From NCBI GenBank assembly GCA_949752795.1, contig OX457064.1:45132368-45196367 (forward strand): DNA of 64,000 nt. The letters are read 5' to 3'. This document shows, piece after piece, positions 25,091 to 36,602 of this stretch (position 1 is its first letter; each line of letters opens with the position of its first letter). The notes under the pieces were generated by a model, which saw only the letters and a program-made list of their open reading frames with translations, was not told the origin of the DNA and searched no databases. A program made the position numbers and the translations under genes. Source of the DNA: Hyperoodon ampullatus (lineage: Eukaryota > Chordata > Mammalia > Artiodactyla > Ziphiidae).

Positions 25091-25760
25091 CTTGGGTTCT
25101 CCAGTGTCGATGACGTGGGGAGAAGCATGAGGATTGGTCACAGTTGTACTGCTCCCTCCATTGAGAGTTAACTGTTTCTTAGACTTACTCTGATGAAATA
25201 TTGTTGCACTCTTTTTGGAAGAGGATGGTTCTCAGATGAACACCCCACTGAGTTCTCTGGAGATTCTGTGGAGTCTCTCCACTTGATACTTCTGTATTGT
25301 AGAAGGTCCAGTTCTGGCTCAACTCCTTGCAAGGCTGTACTTGGCTCTTTCTGCTTTTGCTGCAGTCCTCCACTTGCAGGCAGCACTCTTGGACGAAATA
25401 CCAGCAAGATAGCACAGGCTTTTGTGATGTCCACTTAACTTTTGCAGAGAAACCCATGCATTCCTTTCTATACCACGTTGCAGGGTATGAACAGCTCCCC
25501 CATTATCCTTTCTCTGTCACTACTACCTCTCTTCAATTCTCTTATACCCTGCTCAGACAAGTGTAGAGTTTGCATGCCTAAGCAGACATCCAGGTGAGGA
25601 CTGAAATGTTTATCCCCCTGATTTCAGGCAGTCTTATACTCTTTGCTCTACAAGTGATTTTCTTTTCTCTGCACTCTGCTGTTTTGAGATAGAAACGAAG
25701 CCCCCTCCTCTCTCTTTCTCATCAACAGGGTACTAAGTTAAGCAATATATCCTTTAGGAA
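25091..25760. other. Unassigned block with overlapping frames on both strands
   Basis: A block richer in GC than its surroundings, with four overlapping open frames of 79-90 codons: two plus (25,193-25,438; 25,327-25,566) and two minus (25,168-25,434; 25,185-25,457). None shows a known domain or a clear splice structure. It could be an old LTR or a unique non-coding element. Confidence 0.35.
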
Positions 25761-27110
25761 GCACCCTGCAGGGCTCTGTCTGTAAACCTGATGATTCTTT
25801 GCTCCAGTATCCTCCCAGTCTTATAAAGTAAAGAAAGTTGTAGTGGGGGTGAGAAGATTTCTTTAACTTTTAGTAAACTGTGATAAAATGTGCCTGTCCT
25901 CAATTCTTGTCAGCAATTGATAATTTGTGGAGTATTATTGTTTTTAGTTCTGAGCCACACTGATAACTCTAGTGCAACACAAAAAAATCACTCCATATCC
26001 TGTTATATATCTAATTCTAATCTGTGTTAAGAAGCTTAATGGAAAACTAAAAAGCAATCAGAAAATGCCTTCACTCTCTTCCATCTGACTTTATTCTTTA
26101 TAAAACAAAGGAAAATTGGAAAGATTGTTAAAAAACAAGGCCTTCTTCTTTAAAATTGCATCTGGCTAGCAGAAAGGTTAGAGAATATGAATTTTTTCTC
26201 GCTGGACATAGAGTTTTTCCTTTCACCCTTGTCCTTCTGTAGGTTTCAAAGTCTAGCTTTAGCACAGTAAACACATACTTATATACATTTTGTTTTCTGG
26301 TTTATGTTAAGTTTGGATTCAGTGATTGTTGGAGGACTGAAGTGTTTTGTAAATACTCTGATATGGGTAGACTCATTCTATTTTTAGGGAGAAAATCATT
26401 AATAGCCAACCAATTATATTCTTAGTTCTATTTCATTGTCATCAAATTCAGTAGAAATTCCTCCTAATTTTGGCAACAAATAAGAATGAATGAATAAATG
26501 AATGAATGAATGTAGTTTCCACATTTTCCCCAGTTAAGAATATCAAAGGCAGGTAGTTGGGAGAAAGTGCCTACACTAACTTGAGCCAAATCATAAAAAG
26601 TAGGGGAAAATGGATACTGGATTGGCAGCCAGCAATATCTGCTGAAATGGCATTTACATTTTGTTCTTCAAAGTGTTTTATATTTTGTTTGGGTTCTATA
26701 ATATATATGTCACTTTTATAATTATTGAGTATTAACTTGATAAACATATCTTTAAAGACTGAAAGATCGCAATCATATAACAGCTTATGTACTGAAAAAA
26801 GAAGTGAAACCAAAATGTTAGCCCTGAGTAGCTCTAAGTAGGAGCCTTACAAGTGCTTTTCCTTTTTAAATTTTTAAATTTATTTTTCAATTATTCTATA
26901 ATGAACATACAGGTCCTTTCTATAAGGAAATTAATTATTATTAAAATCAGTTTTATTTTTCCAGTAGTTCTTAAAGTTGACTAAAAGTGGACTCACACTT
27001 AACAGTTCTGTCAAGGGGGCATTAGTCAGTTTAAGATATATATTGGAATAAAATATTGCCAGTATCATGTAGTCTACAGAGTCATGGACTCCTGGGGAAG
27101 ACAAATTGAA
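25761..27110. other. Unassigned AT-rich sequence
   Basis: No recognised repeat except the tetranucleotide tract near 26,485. Confidence 0.4.
26485..26513. repeat. (GAAT)n microsatellite
   Basis: About seven GAAT units, one of them altered to AAAT. Confidence 0.85.
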
Positions 27111-27123
27111 CACCACATGTTTT

Positions 27124-27344
27124 GTTTTTTTTGGCTTTTTTTTTTTTTTTTTTGCGGTATGCGGGCCTCTCACCGCTGTGGCCTCTCCCGCTGCGGAGCA
27201 CAGGCTCCGGACGCGCAGGCCCAGCGGCCATGGCTCACGGGCCCAGCCGCTCCACGGCATGTGGGATCCTCCCGTACCGGGGCACAAACCCGTATCCCCT
27301 GCATCGGCAGGCGGACTCTCAACCACTGCGCCACCAGGGAAGCC
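27124..27344 (-). mobile_element. CHR-type SINE
   Basis: Minus-strand SINE: a poly-T leader, gcggtatgcgggcctctcac, and the end caccagggaagcc. A 13-bp perfect duplication, caccacatgtttt, flanks it at 27,111-27,123 and 27,345-27,357. The 98-, 124- and 139-codon frames that overlap it are SINE-derived and not genes. Confidence 0.94.
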
Positions 27345-27357
27345 CACCACATGTTTT

Positions 27358-27930
27358 TAATACTAAAGCAAGTACATTAGAAAGAGATGCAACAGTAATG
27401 CTACAAATAAAACAAATAAATAAAAGGTTCTTAGAGCAGAACAGTTGCTCAGTTGTTAACCTAAGTTATAAATTTTCTCATGTCTATTACTTTTAGATAA
27501 TTTAAAATAAATTCTAGAAATAAAAATTATAACCACTCAATACATTTTTAACATGCCCTTTATGACTGTCTCAGAAATAATAGAACCTTTATGCCACATG
27601 CAATTGATTTCCTTTCCACCTAAGCAATTTCTTGATAAAATCACCTTAAAACAAATATTATTTTAATTCCTTTTATAATTCTCAAGTCTTTATTGTTATT
27701 GCATACATTCTTATTTTTAATATTTTAATGGAATATTTAAGGCATGTAAAATGAAAATAATCTAATCCATGCAATTCATGTCCTACCTTAAGAAAAATTA
27801 AGTTTCCAACAGACTCCCCATTTCCAGTTCCTCATGTAAGGAATTTGGAAATCTCCACTCAACCCTAACAACAAGTAAAATGCTTAATAGACTGAAAAAA
27901 ATCAAAAACTCTTCCTGAAACCGTAAGAGA
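27358..27930. other. Unassigned AT-rich sequence
   Basis: Nothing recognised. Confidence 0.45.
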
Positions 27931-28078
27931 GAGTCAGTCCTCTGTACTTGAGGTTTGCATCTGTGGATTCAACCCATCTCAAATCATGTAGTACAGTATT
28001 TACTATTGAATTAAAAAAAAAATCCTTGTATAAGTGGACCCATGCAGTTCAAACCCGTGTTGTTTGAGGGTCAAGTGT
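27931..28078. mobile_element. Tigger-like DNA transposon remnant
   Basis: A tcagtcctctgtacttgagg start with gcatctgtggattcaaccca, and an end reading cagttcaaacccgtgttgtt followed by tgagggtcaa, resemble the non-autonomous ends of pogo/Tigger-type mammalian elements. The interior is mostly deleted. Orientation is not assigned. Confidence 0.55.
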
Positions 28079-28099
28079 ATATATATACACTATCTTACT

Positions 28100-28540
28100 G
28101 TCTTATCTATATTATTCCTCATACTTTTTTGGTATTTTCAGATTTTTTTTTCAATTCTCATATCTTCTACTGCTCTTATTTATTTATTAATTCTCTCTCT
28201 TGCTCTATCTAATTATATGTTAAATCTCCCTATTCTCCTAATTTTAGTTGCTGTGTAATTTCGGTCTAGATTTCTATTTGACTCTATTTTTGTAGATTCT
28301 AGTTTTTTTCATGTATTTTTTTATCTTCTCATCTCTTTTCTTCAGCTTATTAATAACAATTATTTTAAAACTGATTTCTTATATCTCCAATGTCTGAATG
28401 AACTATAGATCAGGTATTATCATTTTTCTTTTGATTCTGTCTACTCGTATGTCTAGCAATTTTTGATTGAATATAGTCATAGTTTAGGAACAATAGTAAT
28501 CACTGGATAATGTTTTCTTCATTCAGAGAAGGTTAACATT
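28100..28540 (-). mobile_element. Possible ancient L1 3'-region, antisense
   Basis: T-rich text of the type found antisense to old L1 3' UTRs, for example gtagattctagtttttttca, tcttcagcttattaataaca and tttctagcaattttt-like phrases. Similar blocks occur at 6,560 and 34,985. Confidence 0.3.
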
Positions 28541-29040
28541 TGTTTCTGACTGGTAGAGAAAACACTTATTTTCTTAATTTAATTAGAAAGTGAGCAGTTT
28601 CAAGATGAGTTTCAGAACTTTTAAAACTTTGTCTATTTACACTAAGTCCTAGAGAATTAGAGAGTCTCAACCCTCAGCTCTAATTTTTCTCTCTCCTGAA
28701 TTGTAGAAAGGCTGTATGCTGGGTTTACCTTTTCTTCCAGTTACCTGCAAATTTCCACTAAAGTGCTCAGTCTCTCTTCCTGTATGACTCTTCAAGTGGC
28801 TCAGGGCAAAAACTGCCCCAAACTGCTAGGCTAATTGGAATGCATTTCCAGTTCTTAGAGATCTTGGTATGTCAAATTTTGGTGACTTAGTAGCTCTCCC
28901 ATGACTTCAAAGCAATTCATATTACATAGTATCAAGTTTTACTAAATTCTCTCAGCAAGATATTTGTCTGATATAAGTTAATCCATTATAGTGAAAAGTA
29001 GAGTTTCTCTTAGTTTTTTTCCCTCTAACATCTAGAAAGT
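28541..29040. other. Unassigned non-coding sequence
   Basis: Nothing recognised. Confidence 0.45.
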
Positions 29041-29055
29041 CACTCTGGATATTGT

Positions 29056-29252
29056 TTTGTTTTTGTTTTTGTTTTGGATGTGGGCCATTTTTTAAAAAGC
29101 TTTATTGAATTTGTTACAATATTGCTTCTGTTTCATGTATTTTTGGTTTTTGGCCACGAGGCATTAGGGATCTTAGCTCCCCAACAGGAATCGAACCCAC
29201 ACCCCCTGCATTGGAAGGCGAAGTCTTAATCACTGGACCTCCAGGGAAGTCC
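29056..29252 (-). mobile_element. tRNA-Glu-derived SINE, second CHR-like subtype
   Basis: Reverse orientation: tttggccacgaggcattagg, ctccccaacaggaatcgaac (B-box region), and the end ctccagggaagtcc. A perfect 15-bp duplication, cactctggatattgt, flanks it at 29,041-29,055 and 29,253-29,267. It is clearly a different subtype from the common 210-bp copies. Its 3' body contains an extra stretch (ttttaaaaagctttattgaa). Confidence 0.9.
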
Positions 29253-29450
29253 CACTCTGGATATTGTCTGCATTGGAACATCCACTGGGGAAAATAAAAT
29301 GAATGAATCACCACCTCACAACATCAAAACTCAGAAAAGATTCTTGAGAACAGGGGTTGCCTCTTATTTATCATTGACATATAGCATTTGTGACATTGCA
29401 AATGGTGCACAAATTTAGCCTTTTTGATTGAATTAGATTTCAGTGTTTAA

Positions 29451-30946
29451 AAAGACCCCAAATAGCCAAAGCAATCTTGAGAAGGAAAAACGGAGCTGGA
29501 GGAATCAGCCTCCCTGACTTCAGACTATACTACAAAGCAACAGTAATCAAGACAGTATGGTACTGGCACAAAAACAGAAATATAGATCAATGGAATAGGA
29601 TAGAAAGCCCAGAGATAAACCCACACACATATGGCCACCTTATCTTTGATAAAGGAGGCAAGAATATACAGTGGAGAAAAGACAGCCTCTTCAATAAGTG
29701 GTGCTGGGAAAACTGGACAGCTACATGTAAAAGAAAGAAATTAGAATACTCCCTAACACCATACACAAAAATAAACTCCAAATGGATTAAAGACCTAAAT
29801 GTAAGGCCAGACACAATAAAACTCTAAGAGGAAAACATAGGCAGAAGAGTGTATGACATAAATCATAGCAAGATCCTTTTTGATCCACCTCCTAGAGAAA
29901 CGGAAATAAAAATAAACAAATGGGACCTAATGAAACTTAAAAGCTTTTGCACAGCAAAGGAAACCATAAACAAGACCAAAAGACAACCCTCAGGATGGGA
30001 GAAGATATTTGCAAATGAAGCAACTGACAAAGTATTAATCTCCAAATTTTACAAGCAGTTCATGCAGCTCAATATCAAAAAAACAAACAACCCAATCCAA
30101 AAATGGGCAGAAGACCTAAATAGACATTTCTCCAAAGCAGATATACAGATTGACAACAAATACATGAAAGAATGCTCAACATCATTAATCTTTAGAGAAA
30201 TGCAAATCAAAAGGACAATGAGATATCATTTTACACCGTTCAGAATGGCCATCATCACAAAATCCACAAACAGTAAATGCTGGAGAGGGTGTGGAGAAAA
30301 GGGGACTCTCTTGCACTGTTGGTGGGAATGCAAATTGATACAGCCACTATGGAGAACAGTATGGAGGTTCCTTAAAAAACTAAAAACAGGGGCTTCCCTG
30401 GTGGCGCAGTGGTTGGGAGTCCGCCTGCCAATGCAGGGGACAGGGGTTCGTGCCCTGGTCGGGGAGGATCCCGCATGTCGCGGAGCGGCTGGTCCCGTGA
30501 GCCATAGCTGCTGAGCCTGCACATCTGGAGCCTGTGCTCCACAGCGGGAGAGGCCACAGCAGCAAGAGACCCACGTATCGTAAAAAACAAAACAAAAACT
30601 AAAAATAGAACTACCATACTACCCAGCAGTCCCACTACTGGGCATATACCCTGAGAAAACCATAATTCAAAAACAGTCATGTACCACAATGTTCATTGCA
30701 GCTCTATTTACAATAGCCAGGACATGGAAGCAACCTAAGTGTCCATCTACAGATGAATGGATAAAGAAGATGTGGCACATATATACAATGGAATATTACT
30801 CAGCCACAAAACGAAATGAAATTGAGTTATTTGTAGTGAGGTGGATGGACCTAGAGACTTTCATACAGAGTGAAGTAAGTCAGAAAGAGAAAAATAAATA
30901 CTGTATGCTAACACATATATATGGAATCTATAAAAAATGGTCATGA
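29451..30946 (+). pseudogene. L1 ORF2 C-terminal remnant
   Basis: It encodes pieces of the C-terminal third of L1 ORF2p, the endonuclease/reverse-transcriptase protein that copies L1 RNA into DNA. The first piece (29,477-29,827) has [20 protein letters not shown] and [14 protein letters not shown]. The second (29,849 to about 30,388) ends with the Cys/His segment [19 protein letters not shown]. The third (30,689-30,946) has STDEWIKKMWHIYTMEYYS and WMDLETFIQSEVSQ. Endonuclease and RT catalytic domains are absent through 5' truncation. A stop near 29,825 and the SINE also break the frame, so it is inactive. Confidence 0.93.
30389..30593 (+). mobile_element. CHR-type SINE nested in L1
   Basis: ggcttccctggtggcgcagt start, cctgtgctccacagcgggag, and a tail of mixed AAAC units. 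It is flanked by aaaaactaaaaaca (30,375-30,388) and aaaaactaaaaata (30,594-30,607). It interrupts ORF2 just after the RRFLKKL-type segment. The L1 frame reads into it and creates an artificial 221-codon frame (29,849-30,514). Confidence 0.93.
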
Positions 30947-31345
30947 AGAACCTAGGGGCAAGATGAGAATAAAGACACAGACCTACTAGAGAATGGACTT
31001 GAGGAAATGGGGAGGGGGAAGGGTAAGCTGGGACAAAGTGAGAGAGTGGCATGGACATATATACACTACCAAACGTAAAATCGATAGCTAGTGGGAAGCA
31101 GCCGCGTAGCACAGGGAGATCAGCTCGGTACTTTGTGACCACCTAGAGGAGTGGGATAGGGAGGGTGGGAGGGAGGGATACCCAAGAGGGAAGAGATTTG
31201 GGGACATATGTATATGTATAACTGATTCACTTTGTTATAAAGCAGCAACTAACACACCATTGTAAAGCAATTACACTCCAATAAAGATGTTAAAAAAAAC
31301 AAAAAACAAACAAAACAAAACAAAAAAAGAAATTACAGTGTTTAA

Positions 31346-33680
31346 GTGAAAACCTTCATCTTGTTTGCAAAGAAGGTCAGGATCATCTTAGCCTTTTCAT
31401 TGTAGCCTCTCAGAGCTGCTATACTGATAATTGTCTATCAATATTTTTAATGGTATAATGGGACTTCCTACCCTAGCAACATTTGTACTGTACTCTTTCC
31501 TCATTCTTAGTCTAGCAAAGCCTCCTAAGTTGACTTTATTTGTTTAAGGCTGGTTTTCTCCTATGAAATTAATTTTTGCTAATAAAATGACTCAAATTTA
31601 ACTTAGATAATCTAAAGACCCTACTTCAACCCAATTTTGGTATTTTTTATAATATATGAAATAAATAAAAACTAACCTTCTACGATTGAAATAGGGGTGG
31701 AGGCCCCTAGCCTTTTAACCTTTCCTTCATACCCAGGATAGAATCTACCTTCCTCCTCAATGTAGTCCCATGTTTGAGCTTATATTCTAATTTAGAGGTT
31801 GAAATAATCATTCCTTTCAAAGTAAAGTGTCCACAACCTTTGTGAAAATAGTCTGCCCTGCTTGATACATGATGGTCATACCATTTGGTTATCCCAGCTC
31901 TGGCTTGCTCAGGGTCCTCATTTTTCTGGCAACAGGCAAAGAGGTAGACAAATAAAGATTGGGAAGCACATGAGGGATTCACTTCAGAAGCAGTTACAAT
32001 TTTTTTTTTCTAGGAAACAAAAAATCATAGGTTAAAAACAGAGCATTTTTTGTTCAAATAATTAAGTTACAGTGGTATGAATTATGTAAAATAAGGTAGT
32101 TGATAAAGTTGAAGAGTTAGAATTATATTCTAAATTTCACCAGTGTTATTTCCTATGGGCTCGTTAGCATGAAAAAGTTTTTTAACCAAAACATTAGAGC
32201 TATAACATTCACTTATCATATTGTACATGAAGCAAGAGAAATAAAAGTAGAAATGTTTAGCTTAATCTTCCCGTCTTTAAGTATAGAATCAAGTAAAATA
32301 TGCATTTAATATGCATTAATTACTATATCTTTTCAGCCATCCTCTTTCTTGATGATACTAATGAAATTCAGAGAAGACTCTTTTCTAAATGTACAAATGC
32401 CTTACAGGAACTGAGGTTTCTTTTTTAGAGTCTCTGTAACAGATACAAGACTTTGCCTGAGGGTGCTCTTTGAGAAATGAGAAACATTAAAATAGTATGA
32501 AGGAATAAAAGGATCTTTCTTAGCCTGTCCACATTCCTACTTCAGAAAAATAATGTCTGAGAACCATTTCATTATTTTTAGTTATAATCAGTGTACTTCT
32601 TAAAATTCAGAGTGAATGAAGAAAATGTAGTTAGACTCAAATGTTCATAGTAATATAAGAAGTCTACACTTTCAGGGGAAAATATAAAATATATAGTCCT
32701 AAAAGAGACCTGAGACAACACTCTCCCCACTGCCATGGACCTTAAGCCTACTAATCCCAACCTGACTTATCTTATGAATTAAAATATAGGTCCTTTGGTT
32801 AAAATCTATTCTTTAATTCTCATCTTTTTATGCATCTGGATTTTGAATATGACTTCTCTGGCTCTGGTTCCACCCTTCCATTGTGCTTTCTGGAAATCTT
32901 GTTTCATGGCAAACAAACTCCCACAGAGCCTTAACCTATTGATGATGCTAATTATATATCATGATTTTGACTGAAACTTGGATTTCCCTGAAGATACTAC
33001 TTTCTGGCAGATTTCTTGAAACTATCACTTACTCCTAACAAAGATAGCACTTTTTTTGAAATCTGAATTATTAGAAATCTCTAAGACTACAAAAGCTGCT
33101 CATTGTTTCAGACTTTGCATGTATATGTGAATATGTGAGGAGGGGTTTTTCTCTTAACTTTCAGGCTTCTGACATGTGAGGTTTAGAAATTGTTACCCTT
33201 AAATATACAGAGTTTAACTGACTTACAAAAAATGTGTACACAATATAAATTCAGTATGAAACTTATGATACTACATTATGGCCAGGACCAAGACTTGGTG
33301 AATCATCTGATCTGCTTTGATTAAGTGTGACGTTTTTCTACACCAGATTTAGAGATATCCCATTTAGGGTGACATCATGAATATGTGTTAATTTAATGAC
33401 AAAGTAAAAACGATAAAAAAGAAAATATATATCACAGCTCTGCAAAATGAAAATGTAGTAATTCATTTCTCATTGCAGTTTTTTTTTCATTTTTCTTCTT
33501 GTTTTTCCATTTAGAAGTCTATCTTAAATTATATAGCCCATTTTCACATTAATAAATGTAAACTATTTGTAAATATATTAATTGAGTTTTAATAGATAAC
33601 AGTGTATATTTAGGAGATATTCAGATTAATCACAGGCAGATTATTCCACAACACTACATTAATTTAATATTTTTACATGG
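31346..33680. other. Unassigned non-coding sequence
   Basis: About 2.3 kb without a recognisable repeat. A 91-codon minus frame at 31,707-31,982 lacks an ATG start and known motifs. Confidence 0.4.
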
Positions 33681-33855
33681 TGTTGTAGGTTGAATTGTCC
33701 AACCCTCCTCTGCCGCCCTCGCCACCTCACCCCCTGTGAAGATACTGATATTCCAATGTCTCGTACCTGTGAATAAAACTTTAGTTGAAAATAGGGTCTT
33801 TTCAGATGATCAAGTTAAGAAATCTTAGGGTCATTAAGGTAGGCCCAGGATAATA
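33681..33855 (+). mobile_element. Partial MLT1-type LTR
   Basis: tgttgtaggttgaattgtcc, a gtacctgtgaataaaacttt phrase and atagggtcttttcagatgat correspond to the 5' half of the LTR family seen at 11,057. A CT/CC-rich insertion lies near 33,703-33,733. The 3' half is missing. It abuts old L1 sequence. Confidence 0.68.
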
Positions 33856-33857
33856 GT

Positions 33858-34460
33858 TGTGTATTTTGCAAATCAATTTTGCCTAAGGAATGCAAGATTG
33901 GTTAAATATTAGAAAATTAATGTACTTGTCACATTAAGAGATTAAAGAAAAAAATTACACAATCACACAGATAGATGCAGAAAAAACATTTGATGCAAAA
34001 TCAATATTGATTCATAATAGCAATCCCAAACTAGTATAGAAGGGAATTTCTTTAATCTGGAAAAGGATAGATATAAGAAAACCAGAGCAAATACCATACT
34101 TAATAATGATGTGAAGAAAGCTTTCTCTCTGAAATGATAAACAATGCAGAGATACTCAATATCACCACTTCTTTTTTCAACATTCACTGTTATTAGTAAA
34201 CTAAGAAGAGGAAAAAAAAGATATATGAATTGGGAAAGATGAAATAAAAGTAAGTGTTCATAGATATTTCATAGGTATTATTAATATATACATAGAAAAT
34301 TCCAAAGAATCTGGATATGAATAATTGGAATTAAAAATAAGGTTTTAGTGAGGTTTAGTGATATAAAATCAGTGTGTAAAAATGTATTATACTCCTGTGT
34401 GTAAGCAAAAATCAATTAGAATGTAAAAATATTTCTTTTATTATAAAAATATTAAGTATC
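33858..34460 (+). pseudogene. Ancient L1 ORF2 reverse-transcriptase remnant
   Basis: ctaaggaatgcaagattggt is the usual lead-in to the RT palm. The phrase atagatgcagaaaaaacatt encodes IDAEKT before FD, in the position of the catalytic SIDAEKAFD block (about 33,970-33,997). tcaccacttcttttttcaac and a downstream gaaaattccaaagaatctgg phrase follow the order of the RT domain. Many frameshifts and stops; a fossil. Confidence 0.65.
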
Positions 34461-34764
34461 CAGATAATTTAAAGTAATATTTATATTACTCTTCAACCCA
34501 AATTTGAGAATATCCAGTTTTGTCAAGCATGTGTAGAATCTTTTTAAAAAACAACCACTTACTTAACAAAAAAACAAATCTCAGCCTCATCATTTATATC
34601 ACATTCTCTGTAAACAAAACAATGAAGAGGTGCATTAGTAACAAAAATATAAATTAAAAAATCCTCTTCTATGGAATATAAAAACATATCTAGATAAATT
34701 GTCAGTTAAGAATAAAATGGATATTAAAATTAGTAAAAATAACAATGAAAAGGTATGTATATGT

Positions 34765-34955
34765 ATTTGTAGGATGCAATAAAAGTGGTATTTTGAAGAA
34801 AATTGTAACTTTGTACTCATATTAAAATAAAAGAAAGGCCAAAATGTATTGACTTAAGGAACTAACTTATGTAGTTGGAAGCAGGACAAGAGCCTAAACT
34901 CAAAGTAGAAGGAAGGAAATGAAAAACAGAAATTAATGAAACAGAAAACTGCTCT
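34765..34955 (+). pseudogene. Ancient L1 ORF2 fragment, upstream region
   Basis: ggatgcaataaaagtggtat, then gtagaaggaaggaaatgaaa and gaaattaatgaaacagaaaa resemble the ORF2 stretch between endonuclease and RT, which includes a DAAKAVL-like and a RRKEI-like segment (compare minus-strand 55,692-55,886). It lies downstream of the RT fragment, so the order is reversed relative to a single L1. Confidence 0.5.
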
Positions 34956-34984
34956 AATAGTGATGATCAGAACACTTTTCTTTC

Positions 34985-35215
34985 ACTTTTTCATCTTTTG
35001 TCTCTTTGTGCTGTTCTTTGTAATTTCTTCTGACAAATCTTCCAGTTTATTAACTCTCCCTTTAGTTTCCTCTATTAATGCAGCTGATACCTTACATTAA
35101 TATTGTGTTTTAATTTATATACATGTGTTTTCATTTCTAGAAGTTCTGTTTAATTTTAAATAATTCTATTCTTTTTTATAGTTTCCTGTGATCTACATAT
35201 GTTTCTAAACTTGAT
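34985..35215 (-). mobile_element. Possible ancient L1 3'-region, antisense
   Basis: T-rich sequence including atttctagaagttctgttta and ttgtctctttgtgctgttct, typical in style of antisense old L1 3' UTR. Weak call. Confidence 0.33.
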
Positions 35216-35219
35216 TTTT

Positions 35220-35904
35220 GTAAATAAACTTTTTATTTTAGATAGGTTTAGAATTACCAAAAAAATTACAAAGATAATACGGAGAGTTCCCATATACGTC
35301 ACACCAGTTTTCACTATTATTAATATCTCATGTGTGTTACATTTGTTTCAATTTGTATCCCAATATTAATACGTTATTAACTTAAATCCATACTTCATTC
35401 AAATATTTAGTTTTTACCTAGTGTCCTTTTACTGTTCCAGGGTTCCATTCAGAATCCCACATTATATTTAGTCATTATATCTTCTTAGGCATCACTTGTG
35501 TGTGAGTTTCTCACACTTTCTATATCTTTTATGTCCTTGACAGTTTTGTGGAGTACTGGTCAGATTTTTTTTTTTTTTTTTTTCCGGTACGCGGGCCTCT
35601 CACTGTTGTGGCCTCTCCCGTTGCGGAGCACAGGCTCCGGACGCGCAGGCTCAGCGGCCATGGCTCACGGGCCCAGCTGCTCCACGGCATGTGGGATCTT
35701 CCCAGACAGGGCACAAACCCGTGTCCCCTGCATTGGCAGGCGGACTCTCAACCACTGCGCCACCAGGGAAGCCCCTGGTCAGATTTTTTATAGAAAGTCC
35801 CTCTATTGGTATTTGTCCGATGTTCATCTTATGGTTAGACTGGAGTTATACATATCTTGGGAGGAATACCACAGAGTTAAAGTGCCATTTTACCACTTCA
35901 TAAC
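35220..35904 (-). mobile_element. Old L1-like 3'-UTR sequence split by a SINE
   Basis: The phrase gtccttgacagttttgtgga, the gagtactggtcag before the SINE, and atggttagactggagttata after it, belong to an old dispersed repeat text that I associate with antisense L1 3' UTR. The SINE at 35,571-35,774 interrupts it. Family is not certain. Confidence 0.4.
35571..35774 (-). mobile_element. CHR-type SINE
   Basis: Reverse orientation with a T leader, ccggtacgcgggcctctcac and a caccagggaagcc end. A perfect 15-bp duplication, ctggtcagatttttt, flanks it at 35,556-35,570 and 35,775-35,789. The 166-codon frame at 35,498-35,998 runs through this SINE into an L1 tail and is an artefact. Confidence 0.94.
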
Positions 35905-36460
35905 AAATGCAATGTTCATTGCAACATTATTTACAATAGCCAGGATATGGAAGCAACCTAAGTGTCCATCTATAGATGAATGGATAAAGAAGATGTGATA
36001 TATATATATCATATATATATATATGAACCTGGAGGGTATTATGCTGAATGAAATAAGTCAGACAGAGAAGGACAAATAGCTTATGATTTCACTTATATGT
36101 GGAATCTAAAAACAAGAAAAATGAACAAACATAACAAAATAGAAACTCATAAATACAGAGAACAAACTGGTTGTTGCCAGATGGGAAAGGGATGTGGAGA
36201 TGGGCAAAATAGGTGAAGGGGATTAATAGGTACAAACCTGTAGTTTTAAAATATATAAGTCACAGGATTGTAATGTACACTATAGGGAATATAGTTAATA
36301 ATATAGTAATAACTTTGTGTAGTGACAGATGGTAACTAGACTTATTGTGATGATCACTTTGTAATGTATAAAAACTTCAAATCCCTATGTTGTACACCTA
36401 AATCTAATATTGTTAAGTCAGTTATATTTGAATAATAAATAAAATAATTAATTGATTGAT
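35905..36460 (+). mobile_element. Older L1 3' end
   Basis: It starts with the C-terminal ORF2 stretch that encodes MFIATLFTIARIWKQPKCPS, followed by an AT expansion (35,999-36,030). Next come aatgaaataagtcagacaga, cacttatatgtggaatctaa, a gttgccag…gggatgtggagatggg segment and a terminal gttgtacacctaaatctaat. It ends in an A-rich tail. It is a different, older tail type than 3,324 or 29,451. Confidence 0.75.
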
Positions 36461-36602
36461 TAAAAAGTGCACATACTATCAGCATGATTTATTACTTTTT
36501 TGAAGATTGCACATATTTATATTTTATACATTATATGGTACATTTACTCTGTTACAGATTACATATCATACTTAATTTATAAATTTGCATATATTTATAT
36601 AA

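Larger units (their letters stand above)
29451..31332 (+). mobile_element. 5'-truncated L1 (type B tail) with nested SINE
   Basis: The element begins late in ORF2 and runs through the 3' UTR to a long A-rich tail (31,289-31,330). Flanking sequences tttcagtgtttaa (29,438-29,450) and ttacagtgtttaa (31,333-31,345) form a 13-bp duplication with one mismatch. The 3' UTR contains gggcaagatgagaataaaga, a gggagggtgggagggagg run and gtataactgattcactttgt. A CHR SINE interrupts it at 30,389-30,593. The insertion is therefore older than that SINE. Confidence 0.95.

Noticed and set aside
26931..27496. Several 84-139-codon frames on both strands
   Set aside because: All overlap the CHR SINE at 27,124-27,344 or its flanks. 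SINE bodies are GC-rich and lack stops by composition.
31707..31982. 91-codon minus frame
   Set aside because: It opens at GTG, not ATG, and has no motif. Treated as chance.
35498..35998. 166-codon plus-strand open frame
   Set aside because: It begins in old repeat sequence, crosses a reverse CHR SINE and ends in an L1 tail. No independent coding signal.
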